From Paenarthrobacter sp. Z7-10 (GTDB lineage Bacteria; Actinomycetota; Actinomycetes; Actinomycetales; Micrococcaceae), in NCBI RefSeq assembly GCF_026932795.1, contig NZ_JADPVH010000003.1, positions 61,665 to 125,664 of the forward strand: a stretch of DNA of 64,000 nt, written 5' to 3'. A model generated the notes under the pieces. The model did no database searches. It saw only the letters and a list, made by a program, of their open reading frames with translations, and was not told the DNA's origin. Shown here one piece after another: positions 10,094-19,934 of the stretch. Both the position numbers and the translations under genes were made by a program. How positions within the stretch are numbered: the stretch's first letter is position 1; every line of letters begins with the position of its first letter.

Positions 10094-11563
10094 TTAGTGC
10101 ACGCCCGCCATCAGGCGCTTGATGGGCTTGGCCGACAACAACAGCACTACGCCGAGGATGATGGCAATGATTCCGATCGAGGCGAAGTATGGCGCACCGT
10201 TCTTCTCGTCGTAGTACCCCGCAAAGACTCCGGACAATGCCGAACCGAGGGAGACGGACAGGAAGAACAGCGCCACCATCTGTGTCCGGAACGCACGGGG
10301 TGCCAGTTTGGTTGCCAGCGACAGGCCAACCGGGGACAGCATCAGTTCGGCAATCGTGAACAGGAACAGGATCCACACGAGGCCCAGCAGCGGTACGGAC
10401 GCCATGCCGGACAAGGGCAGGAAGCTCAGGTAGGCCAGGCCCATGACGACCAGTGCGATGGCGAACTTGGTGGGGGTGCGCGGCTGACGGGATCCTAAAC
10501 GGGTCCACAGGGCCGCGAAAATGCCGGCAAAGATGATGATGAACACCGGGTTGATGGACTGGGTCCAGCTCGGCGGCATCTCCCACCCGAAAATGACCCG
10601 GTTCAACCGCACATCCGAGTAGACGGCCAGCACGGTGAATTGCTGCTGGAAGAGTGACCAGAAGGCTGCGCTGGCAATGAACAGCGGGATGAATGAGAGC
10701 ACCCGGCTGCGCTCCACCTTGTCCACCTTTGGACTGGAAAGAATGACGACAAAGTAGGCAATCGTGGCCAGCACCACGATGCCGACAATGACCCATTTGA
10801 GGTTGGAGACAGTCACCAGATGGGTGAGCACGGCGATCACAATGAGAACGACGGCGGCCACGGCGATGCCGATCATCATTCTGTATTTGCTGCGCGGCAG
10901 CGGGTTGGGGACGTGGTGCGCATCGGCGGGCAGGTTCTTGCGGGTCAAGGCGTACTGGGTCAGGCCGACCGCCATCCCCACGGCGGCGGCACCGAAGCCG
11001 TAGTGGAAGCCGAGGTTAACCTGCAGCCACCCGGTCAGCAGCGGACCGACCAAGGCACCGATGTTGATGCCCATGTAAAAAATGGAGAATCCTGCGTCCC
11101 GGCGATCATCATCGGGCTTGTACAGTGAACCAACCAGCGAAGTGGCATTGGCTTTCAGCCCACCGGACCCGATTCCCACCATGAGCAGGCCAACGGTCAG
11201 CCCCACGGCCCCGGGCAGCACGGCGAGGGAAATATGTCCGAGCATGATCAGCGCAGCACTGTAGAACAGGACGCGTTCCGCTCCGAGCAACCTGTCGGCT
11301 ACCCAGGCGCCAAGAATGGTGGACAGATAAACTCCACCACCATAGGCACCGACGATGCCCAGCGCGACACCCTGGTCGATGCCCAGGCCGCCCTTCGTGA
11401 CGGAAAAGTACATGTAGTAGGCAAGGATCCCCTGCATACCGTAAAAGGAGAAGCGCTCCCAAAGTTCAACGCTGAACAGGTTGAGGAGCATTTTTGGTTG
11501 ACCAAAAAAGGACCTGTCGGTGGACGGTCCAGGGGACTGGGCGGAGGTATTTGTTGTACTCAC
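10094..11563 (-). CDS. POT-family di-/tripeptide proton symporter
   Basis: A 489-residue transporter of the proton-dependent oligopeptide (POT/PTR2) family, importing di- and tripeptides. The family proton-coupling motif ELWERFSFYGM is at about residues 33-43, and the PTR2 signatures GAWVADRLLG and FYMGINIGALVGPLLTGW follow, with 14 predicted membrane segments. The start is GTG (MSTTNTSAQS); the N-terminus is a short disordered tail. The upstream peptidase-E-like gene is 64 bp away on the same strand, so peptide import and peptide cleavage may be coexpressed. Confidence 0.92.
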   Translation of the reverse strand: MSTTNTSAQSPGPSTDRSFFGQPKMLLNLFSVELWERFSFYGMQGILAYYMYFSVTKGGLGIDQGVALGIVGAYGGGVYLSTILGAWVADRLLGAERVLFYSAALIMLGHISLAVLPGAVGLTVGLLMVGIGSGGLKANATSLVGSLYKPDDDRRDAGFSIFYMGINIGALVGPLLTGWLQVNLGFHYGFGAAAVGMAVGLTQYALTRKNLPADAHHVPNPLPRSKYRMMIGIAVAAVVLIVIAVLTHLVTVSNLKWVIVGIVVLATIAYFVVILSSPKVDKVERSRVLSFIPLFIASAAFWSLFQQQFTVLAVYSDVRLNRVIFGWEMPPSWTQSINPVFIIIFAGIFAALWTRLGSRQPRTPTKFAIALVVMGLAYLSFLPLSGMASVPLLGLVWILFLFTIAELMLSPVGLSLATKLAPRAFRTQMVALFFLSVSLGSALSGVFAGYYDEKNGAPYFASIGIIAIILGVVLLLSAKPIKRLMAGVH

Positions 11564-11627
11564 TTACCCTATTTTTGCATCTTCCCGGCGATCAGTGGCA
11601 CGGATGGACGTATTGCCAGCCCAAATC

Positions 11628-12371
11628 TCAGCTCAGCAGCCTCGGCTCCAACCGCCTTTCCGAGGCCATGGCATCCGGTCCTTCGCCGGCTGTCCGGGTC
11701 ACGATGTACGCTCCCTTGCCCGCGGTTTCGGTGACCGCCTCCAGCAGCGTGGTGCCGGAGTAAACCAAGCCGACGCCGTCTTCGGTGCAGTGCGTTTCTC
11801 CCAGCGTTCCGGCGGAAACCAGCTGGTGGACCAGCGGGCGCCGGCGCTCCTCGGAGTCGTAGTGCACGCCGTTGTCGAACGGCAGTAGGCCCAGAGCATT
11901 GGTGACAGGCTGCAGTGTGGGTCCGAAGGAATCTGTGGTGCCGCCCCGGAACCAGCAGATGGACCCTGCGGAGACGCCTGCCAGCACCACCCCCGCCTGC
12001 CATACCCGACGGAATACCGCATCCAGTCCATGCAGCCGCCACAGTGCCAGCAGGTTGGCGACAGAGCCGCCGTTCACCCAGACCAGGTCCTGGCTCAACA
12101 GGTGGTCCTCCATGTCATCCAAATTCGGCATCGGGAAGAGGTTCAGGTGGGTGAGCTGGAATCCCGTCAACCGGGCGGCCTCATCCAGTTCGTTGTTGAA
12201 CCAGCGCTGATCCCCGGACGCAGTGCCCAAGTGGGTGACGCGGGGACTGCGGCCGGAGACGCCGGAGAGATCAACGCCGTGGTGAACCAGGGAATTGAAC
12301 TCGATCCGGGTCCGGTAGCCGGGCTTGTACCCGCCGGAGGTAGCCAGGATGGTGGGCTGGTCCGCGGTCAT
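11628..12371 (-). CDS. Peptidase S51 (peptidase E-like) family protein
   Basis: A 247-residue cytoplasmic protein of family S51, whose known members cleave Asp-X dipeptides (peptidase E) or cyanophycin. The nucleophile elbow is AGVSAGSICWF (about residues 131-141), with the active-site serine in GxSAGS. The conserved VNGGSVANLL lies before it. The ATG is preceded by GAAGAGG. It lies 64 bp upstream of the POT peptide transporter gene on the same strand, which fits a dipeptidase role. It is nearer to the bacterial 'peptidase E' group than to cyanophycinase in length. Confidence 0.85.
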   Translation of the reverse strand: MTADQPTILATSGGYKPGYRTRIEFNSLVHHGVDLSGVSGRSPRVTHLGTASGDQRWFNNELDEAARLTGFQLTHLNLFPMPNLDDMEDHLLSQDLVWVNGGSVANLLALWRLHGLDAVFRRVWQAGVVLAGVSAGSICWFRGGTTDSFGPTLQPVTNALGLLPFDNGVHYDSEERRRPLVHQLVSAGTLGETHCTEDGVGLVYSGTTLLEAVTETAGKGAYIVTRTAGEGPDAMASERRLEPRLLS

Positions 12372-12455
12372 TTATTACCTCTTCCAGTCTGCGGTGCGGG
12401 CCCTCGGCGATAGGCTGGGGGAAGAAAACCGTTTCAGCGGCAGGAGGACCCGACT

Positions 12456-12815
12456 ATGACAGACATTACCAACGTCGAAGTGACGGCCGTGCAAGCGGAC
12501 GGTCATTGGGGCGCAGCTGCACCCGCCGGCGCAGTGCGCGTGCTGGACGTCCGTGAAGACTATGAGTGGCAGGCCGGACATATCCCAGGGGCCCTGCACA
12601 TCCCGGTGGACCTGATACCGGAACGGCTTGATGATCTGGACCCGGACCAGGATCTGCAGGTCATTTGCCGCAGCGGCGGCCGATCCGCCCGGGTGACGGC
12701 ATGGCTGAATAACAACGGATACTCTGCGGTCAACGTCAGCGGAGGGATGGGCGCCTGGCAGGACGCCGGGCTGCCTATGGTGTCCGAAGATGGGCAACCT
12801 CCGACCGTCAAATAG
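12456..12815 (+). CDS. Single-domain rhodanese-like protein
   Basis: A 119-residue single rhodanese domain, likely a sulfurtransferase passing sulfane sulfur from thiosulfate or persulfide to an acceptor. The active loop is CRSGGRSAR with the catalytic cysteine near residue 71, and the conserved VLDVREDYEWQAGHIPGA lies at about 28-45. A CAGGAGGA ribosome site precedes the ATG. It diverges from the peptidase gene 84 bp away; no sulfur-metabolism gene is adjacent, so the substrate is open. Confidence 0.92.
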   Translation: MTDITNVEVTAVQADGHWGAAAPAGAVRVLDVREDYEWQAGHIPGALHIPVDLIPERLDDLDPDQDLQVICRSGGRSARVTAWLNNNGYSAVNVSGGMGAWQDAGLPMVSEDGQPPTVK

Positions 12816-12908
12816 CGGCCAACCGGCGCAGGCCGCCAGTACACCCCGTATACCCCGTGCACGCGGGCCACCAGGGCTTCAATCCCTTTCCGTGACAGGT
12901 ACACAACC

Positions 12909-13868
12909 ATGACAAGCGCACATCCTCAAGCAGGCCCGACCTACACCTTTTTGGGACCGGAGGGTACGTTCAGCGAGGCAGCCCTGTTGGAAGTGCCTGG
13001 GGCAGCCCAGGCACACCGGATTCCGTCCGGCAGCGCCGCCGACGCGTTGGATAAGGTGCGCGCCGGCGAAGCCGATGCTGCCATGCTCCCGATCGAAAAC
13101 TCCATCGAGGGAGGGGTTTCCGCCACTCTTGACGCGATCGCCAACGGGCAGAACCTGAGGATCCTGCGGGAAGTTATCGTGCCTGTGACGTTTGTGCTGC
13201 TGGCCGCTGAAGGAATTGGACTGCGGGATGTGAGGCGCGTTGGCACTCACCCGCACGCCTGGGCACAGACACGCGGCTGGGTCCGCGCGAACATGCCCGC
13301 AGTGGAATACGTGCCCGCAAATTCGACCGCTGCCGCGGCGTACGAACTGCTGGCATCCGCCGGGTCCTCCTACCAGGCCGCCATTTGTGCCCCGATCGTG
13401 GCGCGGCACACCGGGCTGAAGGTGCTTGCAGCCGGCATCGAGGACAACGCCGGGGCGGTGACCCGGTTCGTCCTGGTGGGTCGGCCCGGTCCGCTGCCGG
13501 CAGCGACCGGGGCGGACAAGACCACCGTCGCCATCCCGCTGCCGGAGGACCATCCCGGCGCCCTGATGCAGATCCTGGACCAGTTCGCCTCCCGGGGGGT
13601 GAACCTGAGCCGGATCGAATCCCGGCCCACCGGGCAGTTTCTGGGGCACTACTTCTTCAGCATCGATGCGGACGGGCACATCTCCGATGCGCGGATGGCG
13701 GATGCGCTCAGTGGTCTGCACCGGATCAGCCCCAACCTGCGGTTCCTGGGCTCCTATCCGCGTGCGGACGCGCAGGCGCCGGTGGTCGAACCGCACACGA
13801 GCGATGACGCGTTCCAGCAGGCGCAGCTGTGGGTGCAGGAACTCCTGGCGGACCGTTCCGGGTCCTGA
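12909..13868 (+). CDS. pheA: Prephenate dehydratase
   Basis: A 319-residue monofunctional prephenate dehydratase, which converts prephenate to phenylpyruvate in phenylalanine synthesis. The catalytic domain covers about residues 10-195 (FLGPEGTFSEAAL, LPIENSIEGGV, and the active-site threonine region DNAGAVTRFVLVG). An ACT domain follows (about 205-285) with GALMQIL and LSRIESRP, the phenylalanine feedback-binding motifs. No chorismate mutase domain is present. The 93-bp upstream gap has no phenylalanine-rich leader, so attenuation is not indicated. Confidence 0.95.
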   Translation: MTSAHPQAGPTYTFLGPEGTFSEAALLEVPGAAQAHRIPSGSAADALDKVRAGEADAAMLPIENSIEGGVSATLDAIANGQNLRILREVIVPVTFVLLAAEGIGLRDVRRVGTHPHAWAQTRGWVRANMPAVEYVPANSTAAAAYELLASAGSSYQAAICAPIVARHTGLKVLAAGIEDNAGAVTRFVLVGRPGPLPAATGADKTTVAIPLPEDHPGALMQILDQFASRGVNLSRIESRPTGQFLGHYFFSIDADGHISDARMADALSGLHRISPNLRFLGSYPRADAQAPVVEPHTSDDAFQQAQLWVQELLADRSGS

Positions 13869-14031
13869 ACGATCCGGCGCTCACCTTGGGTGCCGCCGCC
13901 AGGGCGGCCTGGACGCCGCATGGCCGATCGCTTCTGGTGAACGGCCGAAGTGGAATTCTTCGCGCTGCGCCGCAGTAAGTATGCTGTCCTTACCCCTTGA
14001 TGGGGAAAGAACAGCGACGAAAGGGGCTCCA

Positions 14032-14262
14032 ATGAGCAACACCGAAGAAAATCCGGACGGCTCAATCGTCAATCCAGACATCGGCTACCAGCGCGATGAC
14101 TCCGTGGGCGACGCCGCGGATGACGCCAATGACATGCGCTTCAGCGAGGAGCAGCAGCTGATCAACGAGCAGGTTCGCCTGGACCGGGAGCGGCATGAGC
14201 GCGAAGGTTCTCAGACTCCCGCCTCGGCCAGCGACGACACTTCAGCGGCCGCGGGCGAATAA
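14032..14262 (+). CDS. Small acidic hydrophilic protein, unknown function
   Basis: A 76-residue protein (MSNTEENPDGSIVNPDIGYQ start) with no cysteine or tryptophan, rich in D, E, S and A, with a central helix around FSEEQQLINEQVRLDRERHE. GAAAGGGG precedes the ATG, which supports translation. It looks largely disordered. The last 21 bases overlap the end of the convergent lipid kinase gene. I do not recognise a family; similar small acidic proteins sit here in other Micrococcaceae as far as I recall. Confidence 0.7.
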   Translation: MSNTEENPDGSIVNPDIGYQRDDSVGDAADDANDMRFSEEQQLINEQVRLDRERHEREGSQTPASASDDTSAAAGE

Positions 14263-15342
14263 ATCCGGACCAGCATCAGGCTCCAATTGCTGAGCCTTAA
14301 CCCGCATCAGCAACGAGCCAGGCTCGACGGCGACGGTCACCTTTGTCGCCTTGCCGGACGGATCGCCGTCGAGCTGGGTTTCCTCGGGAACGGCCGTGCG
14401 GATGGTGACCGTGCGCGAACGGTAATAATCGATCACCGGAAGTTTGCCCTTGTGCTTGAACAGGATTTTCAGTGACACCGCAATCCACCCGATGGCACTG
14501 CGCGGGCTGACCACCACCACGTCCAGGACGCCGTCGTCGATCAGAGCGTTGGGGATGAAATCGATGCCGCCCGGCAACAGACCGCAGTTGGCGAAAAGGA
14601 CGCTGCGGACCTTGCGCTGCTGCGGGGACTCCCCATCGAGGGCGATGTTGACCTTCTTACGGCGGCCCGGAAGATGCCTCACGCCGGCCTCGCTGTAGGC
14701 GAGCCAGCCCACGAATTTTTTCAGCCCCGCATTGGTGTCGGCCACCACCTCGGCGTCCATCCCCACCCCGGCGATCACCAGGAACGTATGCCGTGAGCTG
14801 GTTCCGCTGACCGAGTTTTCGATCAACATCGTCGCGGTGTCGATATGGCGCTGGTGGCCGAACAGGGCGGTCTGGACGTTGCCATGGATGTCATTGACGT
14901 CCAGATCGAGGTTGCGGGCCAGCAGATTGCCGGTGCCCAGCGGAATCACGCCCATCGGTTTCTGGGTGTGCGCCAGCACCTCAGCCACCACCCGCACGGT
15001 TCCGTCACCACCGCCGACGACGACGACGTCGGCGCCGAATTCGAGGGCTGCACGGGCTTGGGCGTAGCCCGGATCAACAGGGGTCGTTTCCAGGAACAGC
15101 GGATCCTCCCAGCCGGCCAGCGCTGCGGAGCGCTGCAGGAAGAGTTTGGCGGCCGCGGCCCCGGCCGCCACTGGATTCAGGATGACAGCGACGCGCTGCT
15201 GGCCCGTCTGGCCCTTGTGCGGTATTTCCCCTACCGCGCTTCGGGTGTGTTTCTGCTGCAGTTTGCGCACGCCCCACCAGCTTGCCGTCAGGAACAGCAG
15301 CGACGCGCAGACGATGATGAGGACCAGAACCCAAGTTGGCAT
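14242..15342 (-). CDS. Diacylglycerol/lipid kinase family protein
   Basis: A 366-residue protein with one N-terminal membrane segment (about residues 3-25) and a diacylglycerol-kinase catalytic domain from about 48. The ATP-binding motif VVVGGGDGTVRVVAEVL and the downstream PLGTGNLLARNL are clear. Such enzymes phosphorylate diacylglycerol or similar lipids at the membrane, feeding phosphatidic acid back to phospholipid synthesis. The membrane anchor is typical of actinobacterial members. It diverges from serS 99 bp away and its 3' end overlaps the small acidic gene. Confidence 0.9.
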   Translation of the reverse strand: MPTWVLVLIIVCASLLFLTASWWGVRKLQQKHTRSAVGEIPHKGQTGQQRVAVILNPVAAGAAAAKLFLQRSAALAGWEDPLFLETTPVDPGYAQARAALEFGADVVVVGGGDGTVRVVAEVLAHTQKPMGVIPLGTGNLLARNLDLDVNDIHGNVQTALFGHQRHIDTATMLIENSVSGTSSRHTFLVIAGVGMDAEVVADTNAGLKKFVGWLAYSEAGVRHLPGRRKKVNIALDGESPQQRKVRSVLFANCGLLPGGIDFIPNALIDDGVLDVVVVSPRSAIGWIAVSLKILFKHKGKLPVIDYYRSRTVTIRTAVPEETQLDGDPSGKATKVTVAVEPGSLLMRVKAQQLEPDAGPDLFARGR

Positions 15343-15441
15343 GATTCTCTAACAATAGCGGCCAACCATAGGCCACCCGACCGCGTGCTGCCCCCGTTCG
15401 ACTCGTTCCGGCAGGTCCGCGGGATTCGATACCCTTAGACC

Positions 15442-16728
15442 GTGATCGATGTCAAAGACCTCAGCGAAAACCCCGAAAAATACCGTGCCAGTCAGCGTGC
15501 GCGCGGTGCCGACGAATCGGTCGTCGAGGCGATCGCCGCGGCCGAGGCGGGCCGCCGGAACGCGATCAGCTTCCACGAGGGACTTCGTGCCGAGCAGAAT
15601 GCCTTTGGCAAGCGGGTGGCCAAGGCGACGGGCGGGGAAAAGCAGGCCCTGCTGGCCGAGGTCAAGGACCTTGCTTCCCGGGTCAAAGCAGCCTCGGCGG
15701 AGGCGGACGCGGCCCAAGCCGGCCAGGACGTCCTGGTCCGCGGCATGGCCAACTTGGTCTCGCCCGGCGTTCCGGCTGGCGGCGAGGACGACTACGTCGT
15801 GCTCAAAACCGTGGGCACCCCCCGCGACTTCGCAGCTGAGGGCTTCGCGCCCAAAGACCACTTGGAAATCGGTGAGCTGATCGGTGCCATCGACATGGCG
15901 CGCGGTGCCAAGGTATCCGGTTCACGGTTCTACTTCCTGCGCGGCGTCGGCGCCCGACTCGAAATCGCCCTTCTGCAGCTGGCCATGGATCAGGCCATCT
16001 CGGCTGGATTTGTCCCGATGATTACCCCCACGCTGGTCCGGCCCGAGACCATGGCCGGCACCGGATTCGACGTCCAGCATGACGCCGAAATCTATCGGCT
16101 CGCTGAGGATGACCTGTACTTGGTGGGAACCTCGGAAGTGGCGCTGGCCGGCTACCATGGGGACGAAATCCTGGACCTCTCGAACGGACCGCTGCGCTAC
16201 GCGGGCTGGTCCTCCTGCTACCGCCGGGAAGCAGGCTCGCACGGCAAGGACACCCGCGGCATCATCCGCGTTCACCAGTTCAACAAGGTGGAAATGTTCA
16301 GTTATGTTCCCGTGGAGGAAGCCGAAGCGGAGCACCAGCGCCTGCTCGCCTGGGAGGAGGAAATGCTCGCCAAGGTGGAGTTGCCCTACCGGGTCATCGA
16401 CACGGCGGCCGGGGATCTCGGTATGTCGGCGGCACGCAAATTCGACTGTGAGGCCTGGATTCCCACTCAGGGCGACTATCGGGAGCTCACCTCCACCTCG
16501 AACTGCACCACCTTCCAGGCACGGCGGCTCAATATCCGCGAACGGCAGGCCTCCGAAGATGGCGGCAAGGGCGGAACGCGCGCAGTGGCCACCTTGAATG
16601 GCACCCTGGCTACCACGCGCTGGATCGTCGCCATCCTGGAACACCACCAAAACCCGGATGGGTCCGTCACCGTCCCGGCAGCGCTGCGGCGTTACCTCGG
16701 CGGTATGGAAGTCTTTCCCGTCCTCTGA
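15442..16728 (+). CDS. serS: Seryl-tRNA synthetase
   Basis: A 428-residue class II seryl-tRNA synthetase that charges tRNA-Ser (and tRNA-Sec where present). The start is GTG ([17 protein letters not shown]). Residues 1-110 form the coiled-coil arm that binds the long variable arm of the tRNA. Motif 2 is [22 protein letters not shown] and motif 3 includes [17 protein letters not shown], with the serine-binding TSEVAL before them. The length is normal. No T-box or other leader structure is visible in the 99-bp gap. Confidence 0.97.
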   Translation: MIDVKDLSENPEKYRASQRARGADESVVEAIAAAEAGRRNAISFHEGLRAEQNAFGKRVAKATGGEKQALLAEVKDLASRVKAASAEADAAQAGQDVLVRGMANLVSPGVPAGGEDDYVVLKTVGTPRDFAAEGFAPKDHLEIGELIGAIDMARGAKVSGSRFYFLRGVGARLEIALLQLAMDQAISAGFVPMITPTLVRPETMAGTGFDVQHDAEIYRLAEDDLYLVGTSEVALAGYHGDEILDLSNGPLRYAGWSSCYRREAGSHGKDTRGIIRVHQFNKVEMFSYVPVEEAEAEHQRLLAWEEEMLAKVELPYRVIDTAAGDLGMSAARKFDCEAWIPTQGDYRELTSTSNCTTFQARRLNIRERQASEDGGKGGTRAVATLNGTLATTRWIVAILEHHQNPDGSVTVPAALRRYLGGMEVFPVL

Positions 16729-16894
16729 TTTGTCTTCATCCGCTGCTGGGCCGGCCCACCGACCCGGCTTGCGTGCACGACCGTGGCCCCACCCGTCCGT
16801 CAGCGGGCTGGTCTGGAGTGGAAATTCATCCCCGGTTCACCCCGCATCCGGCCTGGATCCTAGGCAGCGGCCGTCGCGTCTGTTTCACTGGAGT

Positions 16895-17740
16895 ATGACT
16901 ACCTTGACTGAATCCCCAGTCTCTGGCACCGATGACCAGAGGAACGGAACAACGAAATACCTGATCGCCCTGGACGTGGATGGAACCCTGGTGGATCACG
17001 ACGGCCGAATGAGCGATGCGGTGCGGGGTGCGGCCCGCGATGTCGTGGCGGCCGGACATGAAGTGATCATCGCAACCGGACGCTCTTTGGGCGCGTTGCT
17101 GCCCGTCATAGAGCAAATCGGACTGGAGCGCGGCTATGGCGTCTGCTCCAACGGCGGTGTCACGCTGCGCCTGGACCCGGACTTGGAAGAGGGTTACCAG
17201 GTGGTGCAGCGGGAAACCTTCAATCCACGCCCGGCCCTGACGGCGCTGCGCGACCGGTTGCCCGGCGCCCGCTACGCCCTGGAGGATGCGCAGGGAAATT
17301 TCCTCTCGACCGAACGGTTCCAGGACGCGAGTTTTGGCATCGAGGCCCGCGGTGTGGACTTCCATCACCTGCTCGATGCCGAAGCCGTTCGCGTGGTGGT
17401 GCACAGCACGGACGCCAGCATGGACGATTTTGCCGCGGCGATTGCAGCCTGCGGCCTGCAGGGGGTGACCTACTCGGTGGGCTGGACCGCCTGGCTGGAT
17501 ATCGCGGCAGCTGGCGTCACGAAGGCCTCCGCGCTGGAGAAGCTGCGCACGCTGCTGGGGATGGATCGTTCGCTCACTGTCGCGGTCGGCGACGGCCGCA
17601 ACGACATAGAAATGTTGGGCTGGGCGGCCCGTGGGGTCGCCATGGGCCAAGCCGCCGGCGAGGTCCAGGCGGCAGCCGACGAGGTCACTGCGTCGGTGTT
17701 CGACGACGGCGCCGCGCACATCCTGCGCAGCCTGCTCTAA
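16895..17740 (+). CDS. HAD-family hydrolase, Cof subfamily
   Basis: A 281-residue phosphatase of the haloacid dehalogenase superfamily, Cof/IIB type. Motif I is ALDVDGTLVDHDG with the nucleophile and acid/base aspartates; motif II is VIIATGRS; motif IV is VAVGDGRNDIEMLGWAARGVAM, and a C2 cap domain lies between (about residues 100-200). I chose the ATG at 16895 because CTGGAG precedes it and the upstream frame is non-conserved. The substrate is probably a sugar phosphate or flavin precursor but cannot be told from sequence. A strong terminator follows. Confidence 0.9.
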   Translation: MTTLTESPVSGTDDQRNGTTKYLIALDVDGTLVDHDGRMSDAVRGAARDVVAAGHEVIIATGRSLGALLPVIEQIGLERGYGVCSNGGVTLRLDPDLEEGYQVVQRETFNPRPALTALRDRLPGARYALEDAQGNFLSTERFQDASFGIEARGVDFHHLLDAEAVRVVVHSTDASMDDFAAAIAACGLQGVTYSVGWTAWLDIAAAGVTKASALEKLRTLLGMDRSLTVAVGDGRNDIEMLGWAARGVAMGQAAGEVQAAADEVTASVFDDGAAHILRSLL

Positions 17741-17755
17741 GCCCGGCCGCCGTTA

Positions 17756-17789
17756 ACGCTCCGACGCTGCGCGGGCAGCGTCGGAGCGT
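17756..17789. terminator. Bidirectional hairpin terminator
   Basis: A perfect 15-bp stem (17756-17770 with 17775-17789) with a GCGG loop lies between the convergent HAD and ppa genes, 15 bp after the HAD stop. Confidence 0.85.
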
Positions 17790-17836
17790 CAAGAGCGCTG
17801 CGTGTGAGTGCAGCAGCCCGTCAATGCTGCTGCCTG

Positions 17837-18325
17837 TCAGTGGCTTTCGGCGCTGAAGCGGTCGATGGAGGCACTCAGCTCGGCTTCGGCAGCGGCCCTG
17901 TCCGCCCAGCCCTCCGCCTTAACCCATTTGCCGGGTTCCAGGTCCTTGTAGCGGCTGAAGAAGTGTTCGATCTCCCTAATCAGGAACTCGTCCACATCCG
18001 AGATCTCCTGGATGTGATCAAAGCGTTTGTCGTCCACGACGCACAGCACCTTGGCGTCGCCGCCGCCGTCGTCCGTCATATTGAAGACACCAATGGGGCG
18101 GGCCTGAACAACGACGCCCGGGTGCAGGTCGAATTCCTGCAGCAGCACCAGCGCGTCCAGCGGGTCGCCGTCCTCACCGAGAGTGTTGTCGAAGTACCCG
18201 TAGTGAGTGGGGTATTGCATGGAGGTGAAAAGTACCCGGTCCAGCCGGATACGTCCGGTTTCGTGGTCCACCTCGTATTTGACGCGAGACCCGCGCGGGA
18301 TCTCGATGGTGACGTCGTGCTTCAT
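17837..18325 (-). CDS. ppa: Inorganic pyrophosphatase
   Basis: A 162-residue family I soluble inorganic pyrophosphatase hydrolysing pyrophosphate to phosphate. The signature [11 protein letters not shown], the N-terminal [14 protein letters not shown] and the [17 protein letters not shown] region supply the metal-binding aspartates. GAGGAGC precedes the ATG. It diverges from dacB with a 147-bp gap that holds both promoters; this ppa/dacB arrangement is common in actinobacteria. Confidence 0.97.
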   Translation of the reverse strand: MKHDVTIEIPRGSRVKYEVDHETGRIRLDRVLFTSMQYPTHYGYFDNTLGEDGDPLDALVLLQEFDLHPGVVVQARPIGVFNMTDDGGGDAKVLCVVDDKRFDHIQEISDVDEFLIREIEHFFSRYKDLEPGKWVKAEGWADRAAAEAELSASIDRFSAESH

Positions 18326-18472
18326 CTGATGCTCCTCAACAGTACTGATTGTTTCCGTCTAATATGAGGATATAGGCGCAATTGCCGCGCCCAAACTTTT
18401 GCGCGGCGACTCCATACGGCAGTCGACGTTGCGCGCCTGCCGTTTCCGCACCGCCGAAGGACCGTATCCGCG

Positions 18473-19897
18473 ATGAGCCGCACATCCAAGGTCCTGTCGG
18501 CCATGTTGCTGGCCGTTGTGCTGAGCGCGCTGGCCGTGCCGGTGAGCCTGAATTTGGCGCCGGCCTTCATGACAGCGCCGACGGAGCCCTCCGCGCCGGC
18601 GACCCTGCTGGCGCAGCCCCTGCAGCCGCCCAGCACCCTGAGCACACTGAGCGGCATCGGCACACTTTCCGTGGAAGCTCCGATGCCCGATCCGGCGGTG
18701 CTGTCGAAGCGGCTGGAGGCCACCTTGGTGGCCAAAGGTGGCGGGGACTTCACCGCCCTGGTCCAGGATGGGGCCAGCGGCCAGGTGCTTTACAGCCGGA
18801 ATGCCTCCGCCCCCAGAATTCCTGCCTCCAACCTGAAGCTGCTTACGGTTGCCGCGGCGTTGAAGAATCTGGGCGCCGACGCGCGTTTTTCCACCCGCGT
18901 GCTGACCGGGGCGACGGCCAGCGCGCTGGTCCTGCAGGCCGGCGGCGATGTGCTGCTCGGTAAGGATGCCAGCGCCGACGGCAAGGTCATGGGACATGCC
19001 GGTGTGGCAACTCTGGCAGCCGGGACAGCGGCGGCGCTGAAGGCGGCGAAGGTGACCGGTCCGGTGAGCATAGCGGTCGATGACACGCTCTTTACCGGTC
19101 CGGCCGTGAACCCAAACTGGCTGCCCGCGGATGTCGCCGCCGGCGAGATAGCTCCGGTTTTCCCGATGGCCTTGTATGGTGCCCGCCTTAATCCCGCGGA
19201 GCTCAGCGGGCCTCGGCCCCAGGACGCCGCCATGAGCGTCGCGGCTGCGTTCGTTGGCAAGTTGAAGGCCGACGGCGTTGCTGTCACCGCTGCAGTGCGC
19301 CGCACCAAGGCCCCCGCCGGCGCCCGGACGCTGGCGGAAGTCAGTTCGGCAACGGTCGGTGAGCAGGTTCAGTACATGCTTCAGGCCTCCGATAACTACC
19401 TGGCAGAGGTGATGGGACGGATGAGCGCCGTCGCCCAAAATAAGGCGGGAAGCTCGATTGGAGCCAGTGCTGCGGTCAGCGAAACGATGTCCAGCCTGGG
19501 TTTGGTCACCGACGGGCTGGTGCTGGGGGACAGCTGCGGGCTGGCGGTCAACGACAGGGTCAGTGCGCGGCAATTGACCCAGAGCGTGAAGATCATGCTG
19601 ACCGATCCCAGCCGGGATGTGCGCCAGGGCCTGCTGGGACTGCCGATTGCCGGCCTGAGCGGCACCCTTGGGGACCGCTATCTGGACAGCAGCACTCTGG
19701 GTGGGGCGGGGCTGGTCCGGGCCAAAACGGGCACCCTGAACGCGGTCCTCTCACTGAGCGGATATGTGGTGGACACGGACGGGCGATTACTGGTTTTCTC
19801 CTTTCTGGGCAACTCGCTCCAGGCCGGCAGCAGCCGATCGAAGCCGGCCATTGACAAGGCCGCCGCCATCCTGGCAAGCTGCGGCTGCAGCGGCTGA
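18473..19897 (+). CDS. dacB: D-alanyl-D-alanine carboxypeptidase/endopeptidase (PBP4-type, S13)
   Basis: A 474-residue penicillin-binding protein of family S13. An N-terminal membrane segment (about residues 7-30) acts as signal or anchor, followed by a threonine/proline-rich linker. The catalytic motifs are SNLK (SxxK, residues 119-122), SDN (SxN) and KTGTL near residue 420. The protein trims D-Ala from peptidoglycan stem peptides or cleaves cross-bridges outside the membrane. It heads a + strand run of dacB, DUF2342 protease, tilS, hpt, ftsH, each separated by at most 200 bp. Confidence 0.93.
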   Translation: MSRTSKVLSAMLLAVVLSALAVPVSLNLAPAFMTAPTEPSAPATLLAQPLQPPSTLSTLSGIGTLSVEAPMPDPAVLSKRLEATLVAKGGGDFTALVQDGASGQVLYSRNASAPRIPASNLKLLTVAAALKNLGADARFSTRVLTGATASALVLQAGGDVLLGKDASADGKVMGHAGVATLAAGTAAALKAAKVTGPVSIAVDDTLFTGPAVNPNWLPADVAAGEIAPVFPMALYGARLNPAELSGPRPQDAAMSVAAAFVGKLKADGVAVTAAVRRTKAPAGARTLAEVSSATVGEQVQYMLQASDNYLAEVMGRMSAVAQNKAGSSIGASAAVSETMSSLGLVTDGLVLGDSCGLAVNDRVSARQLTQSVKIMLTDPSRDVRQGLLGLPIAGLSGTLGDRYLDSSTLGGAGLVRAKTGTLNAVLSLSGYVVDTDGRLLVFSFLGNSLQAGSSRSKPAIDKAAAILASCGCSG

Positions 19898-19934
19898 CTC
19901 CGTTCCCGGCTCCCGGGCTGGATAGTGTGGTGTT

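Noticed and set aside
12816..12908. Phenylalanine attenuator leader upstream of pheA
   Set aside because: No short frame with phenylalanine codons and no competing hairpins in the 93-bp gap.
15343..15441. T-box leader for serS
   Set aside because: The gap is only 99 bp and lacks the T-box sequence and a terminator hairpin.
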